This document shows, piece after piece, positions 10,934 to 11,551 of a stretch of 11,551 bases of DNA. A program made the translations under genes and the position numbers. The DNA is from Deltaproteobacteria bacterium. Its GTDB lineage: Bacteria > Desulfobacterota > DSM-4660 > Desulfatiglandales > Desulfatiglandaceae. The first letter of the stretch is position 1; every line of letters begins with the position of its first letter. The stretch is taken from NCBI GenBank assembly GCA_019307165.1, contig JAFDKD010000041.1:1-11551 (forward strand), read 5' to 3'. The notes below the pieces were generated by a model. It was not told the DNA's origin. It worked only from the letters and a program-made list of their open reading frames with translations, and searched no databases.

Positions 10934-11551
10934 TCATTCAACTGTTTTCGTCTTTTCTGAGGAATGTCTATATAGTTTTCGGGGGAGACAACCTTCTTGC
11001 GGGTCTTTCGTTCCAGGTCTTTTCTCGCCTTCCCTGCAACCTTTCCACCCTTGTGAGCAGCACGCTTGTTTTCCTGAAAACCCTTTGCATCATCCACCCG
11101 CGTTATCTCAGTCGTGGCCGCCTCTCCAAGCATGGAAAAAATCAATTCAAGGTCCGTCATATGATCCCTGAGGTTTTCCCGAATCAGCCCCTTAAGGTTT
11201 TTGTGTTCACCGGGCGTAACACCAAAGGCCGCTTTTGCGATCTCGGCGGTTAGTATCGCGTATTCCTTCTCGCGTTTTACCTCCCTATTTTTCCACTCGT
11301 CTGTAAGCTCTTCCCGGATGGCGATGCCGCGCATTCACTTCTCAATCCAGTCGTCAGAATAGTCTTTCGCCTTATACAGAGCGCGGGTTCTTTTGGTTGC
11401 CAGCTCGGGGTCCTCTATCTCCTGTACACGTTCATATCCGACCTTTGCCAGCCACCGCTTGAAGGGCTCGGCCTTGGGAGAAGGGATGGACTGAATAATG
11501 CGAAAGATGCCCTCGGTGCTGGCGCAATTCATTCGTTGAGGCCCGCCGTCA
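10924..11551 (-). pseudogene. BRO-N antirepressor-like gene with in-frame TGA (copy B), start outside window
   Basis: The gene enters from the right edge. Translation of the first in-window codons gives DGGPQRMNCASTEGIFRIIQSIPSPKAEPFKRWLAKVGYERVQEIEDPELATKRTRALYKAKDYSDDWIEK, then TGA (11335-11337) where copy A has Arg, directly followed by ATG and the same frame: MRGIAIREELTDEWKNREVKREKEYAILTAEIAKAAFGVTPGEHKNLKG to the basic end KRRKQLNEKK at 10924. So the C-terminal domain is complete here, unlike copy A. The arrangement TGAATG with GAG just before would permit re-initiation and a separate 136-aa C-terminal product, so decay into two pieces or a split gene are both possible. The BRO-N half lies mostly beyond the window. 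Its end lies where cas7/cas8c would be expected, 58 bases from the cas4 start. Role in the family: phage-type DNA-binding regulators, function here unknown. Confidence 0.75.

Overview
The window reads as a bacterial chromosomal accessory region with mid-to-high G+C coding sequence, strong AAGGAG-type ribosome sites and several low-G+C gaps. The gene mix is a pyruvate-kinase C-domain-like protein, an SMP-30 protein, a TIGR03084-type protein, a divergent DAC-domain protein and type I-C CRISPR genes. This would suit a Desulfobacterota (deltaproteobacterial) genome, but that is an inference; no rRNA or other phylogenetic marker is present.

Left part (1-4.8 kb). Two plus-strand genes come first: a membrane-anchored coiled-coil protein (308-985) and an orphan ribbon-helix-helix antitoxin-like protein (1071-1289). 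Minus-strand metabolic or unknown genes follow: a 200-aa protein whose two halves both resemble Hfq/Sm folds (1361-1963), a TIGR03084/DinB-like metal protein (2013-2798), an SMP-30/gluconolactonase-like enzyme (3063-3962) and a pyruvate-kinase C-terminal-domain-like protein (4175-4723). The gaps between them hold a REP-type palindrome (2954-3027), a GC-rich hairpin (4041-4070) and a perfect 27-bp inverted repeat just upstream of the ribosome site of the last gene (4739-4795).

Middle part (4.9-7.5 kb). This section holds an 11-codon stump of an AbrB-type antitoxin (4939-4971), a frameshifted protein with a divergent diadenylate-cyclase-like domain (5005-5897), a gene-free stretch, and an AAC(3)-family acetyltransferase with extra cysteines (6218-7186). 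The SMP-30 and DAC genes end inside two copies of one 36-nt stem-loop that carries the stop codon at the same offset in each copy.

Right part (7.45-11.55 kb). This is the wreck of a CRISPR region, with all recognisable parts on the minus strand. From the right edge there is a BRO-N antirepressor-like gene broken by an in-frame TGA, then a cas4 gene with an internal deletion that fuses its start in frame to an intact-looking cas1, then cas2, a leader-like region and one solo type I-C repeat. A Fic gene stands where the array should continue. A second BRO-N copy follows and is cut exactly at a solo 29-nt type I-E repeat. A variant type I-C repeat and a REP-like palindrome lie just beyond it. 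No interference genes (cas3, cas5, cas7, cas8c) and no second repeat at any array are visible. The locus looks like an adaptation-only relic (Cas1, Cas2, leader, one repeat) remodelled by two BRO-family insertions. The Cas1 and Cas2 catalytic motifs remain, so a residual function cannot be ruled out from sequence alone.
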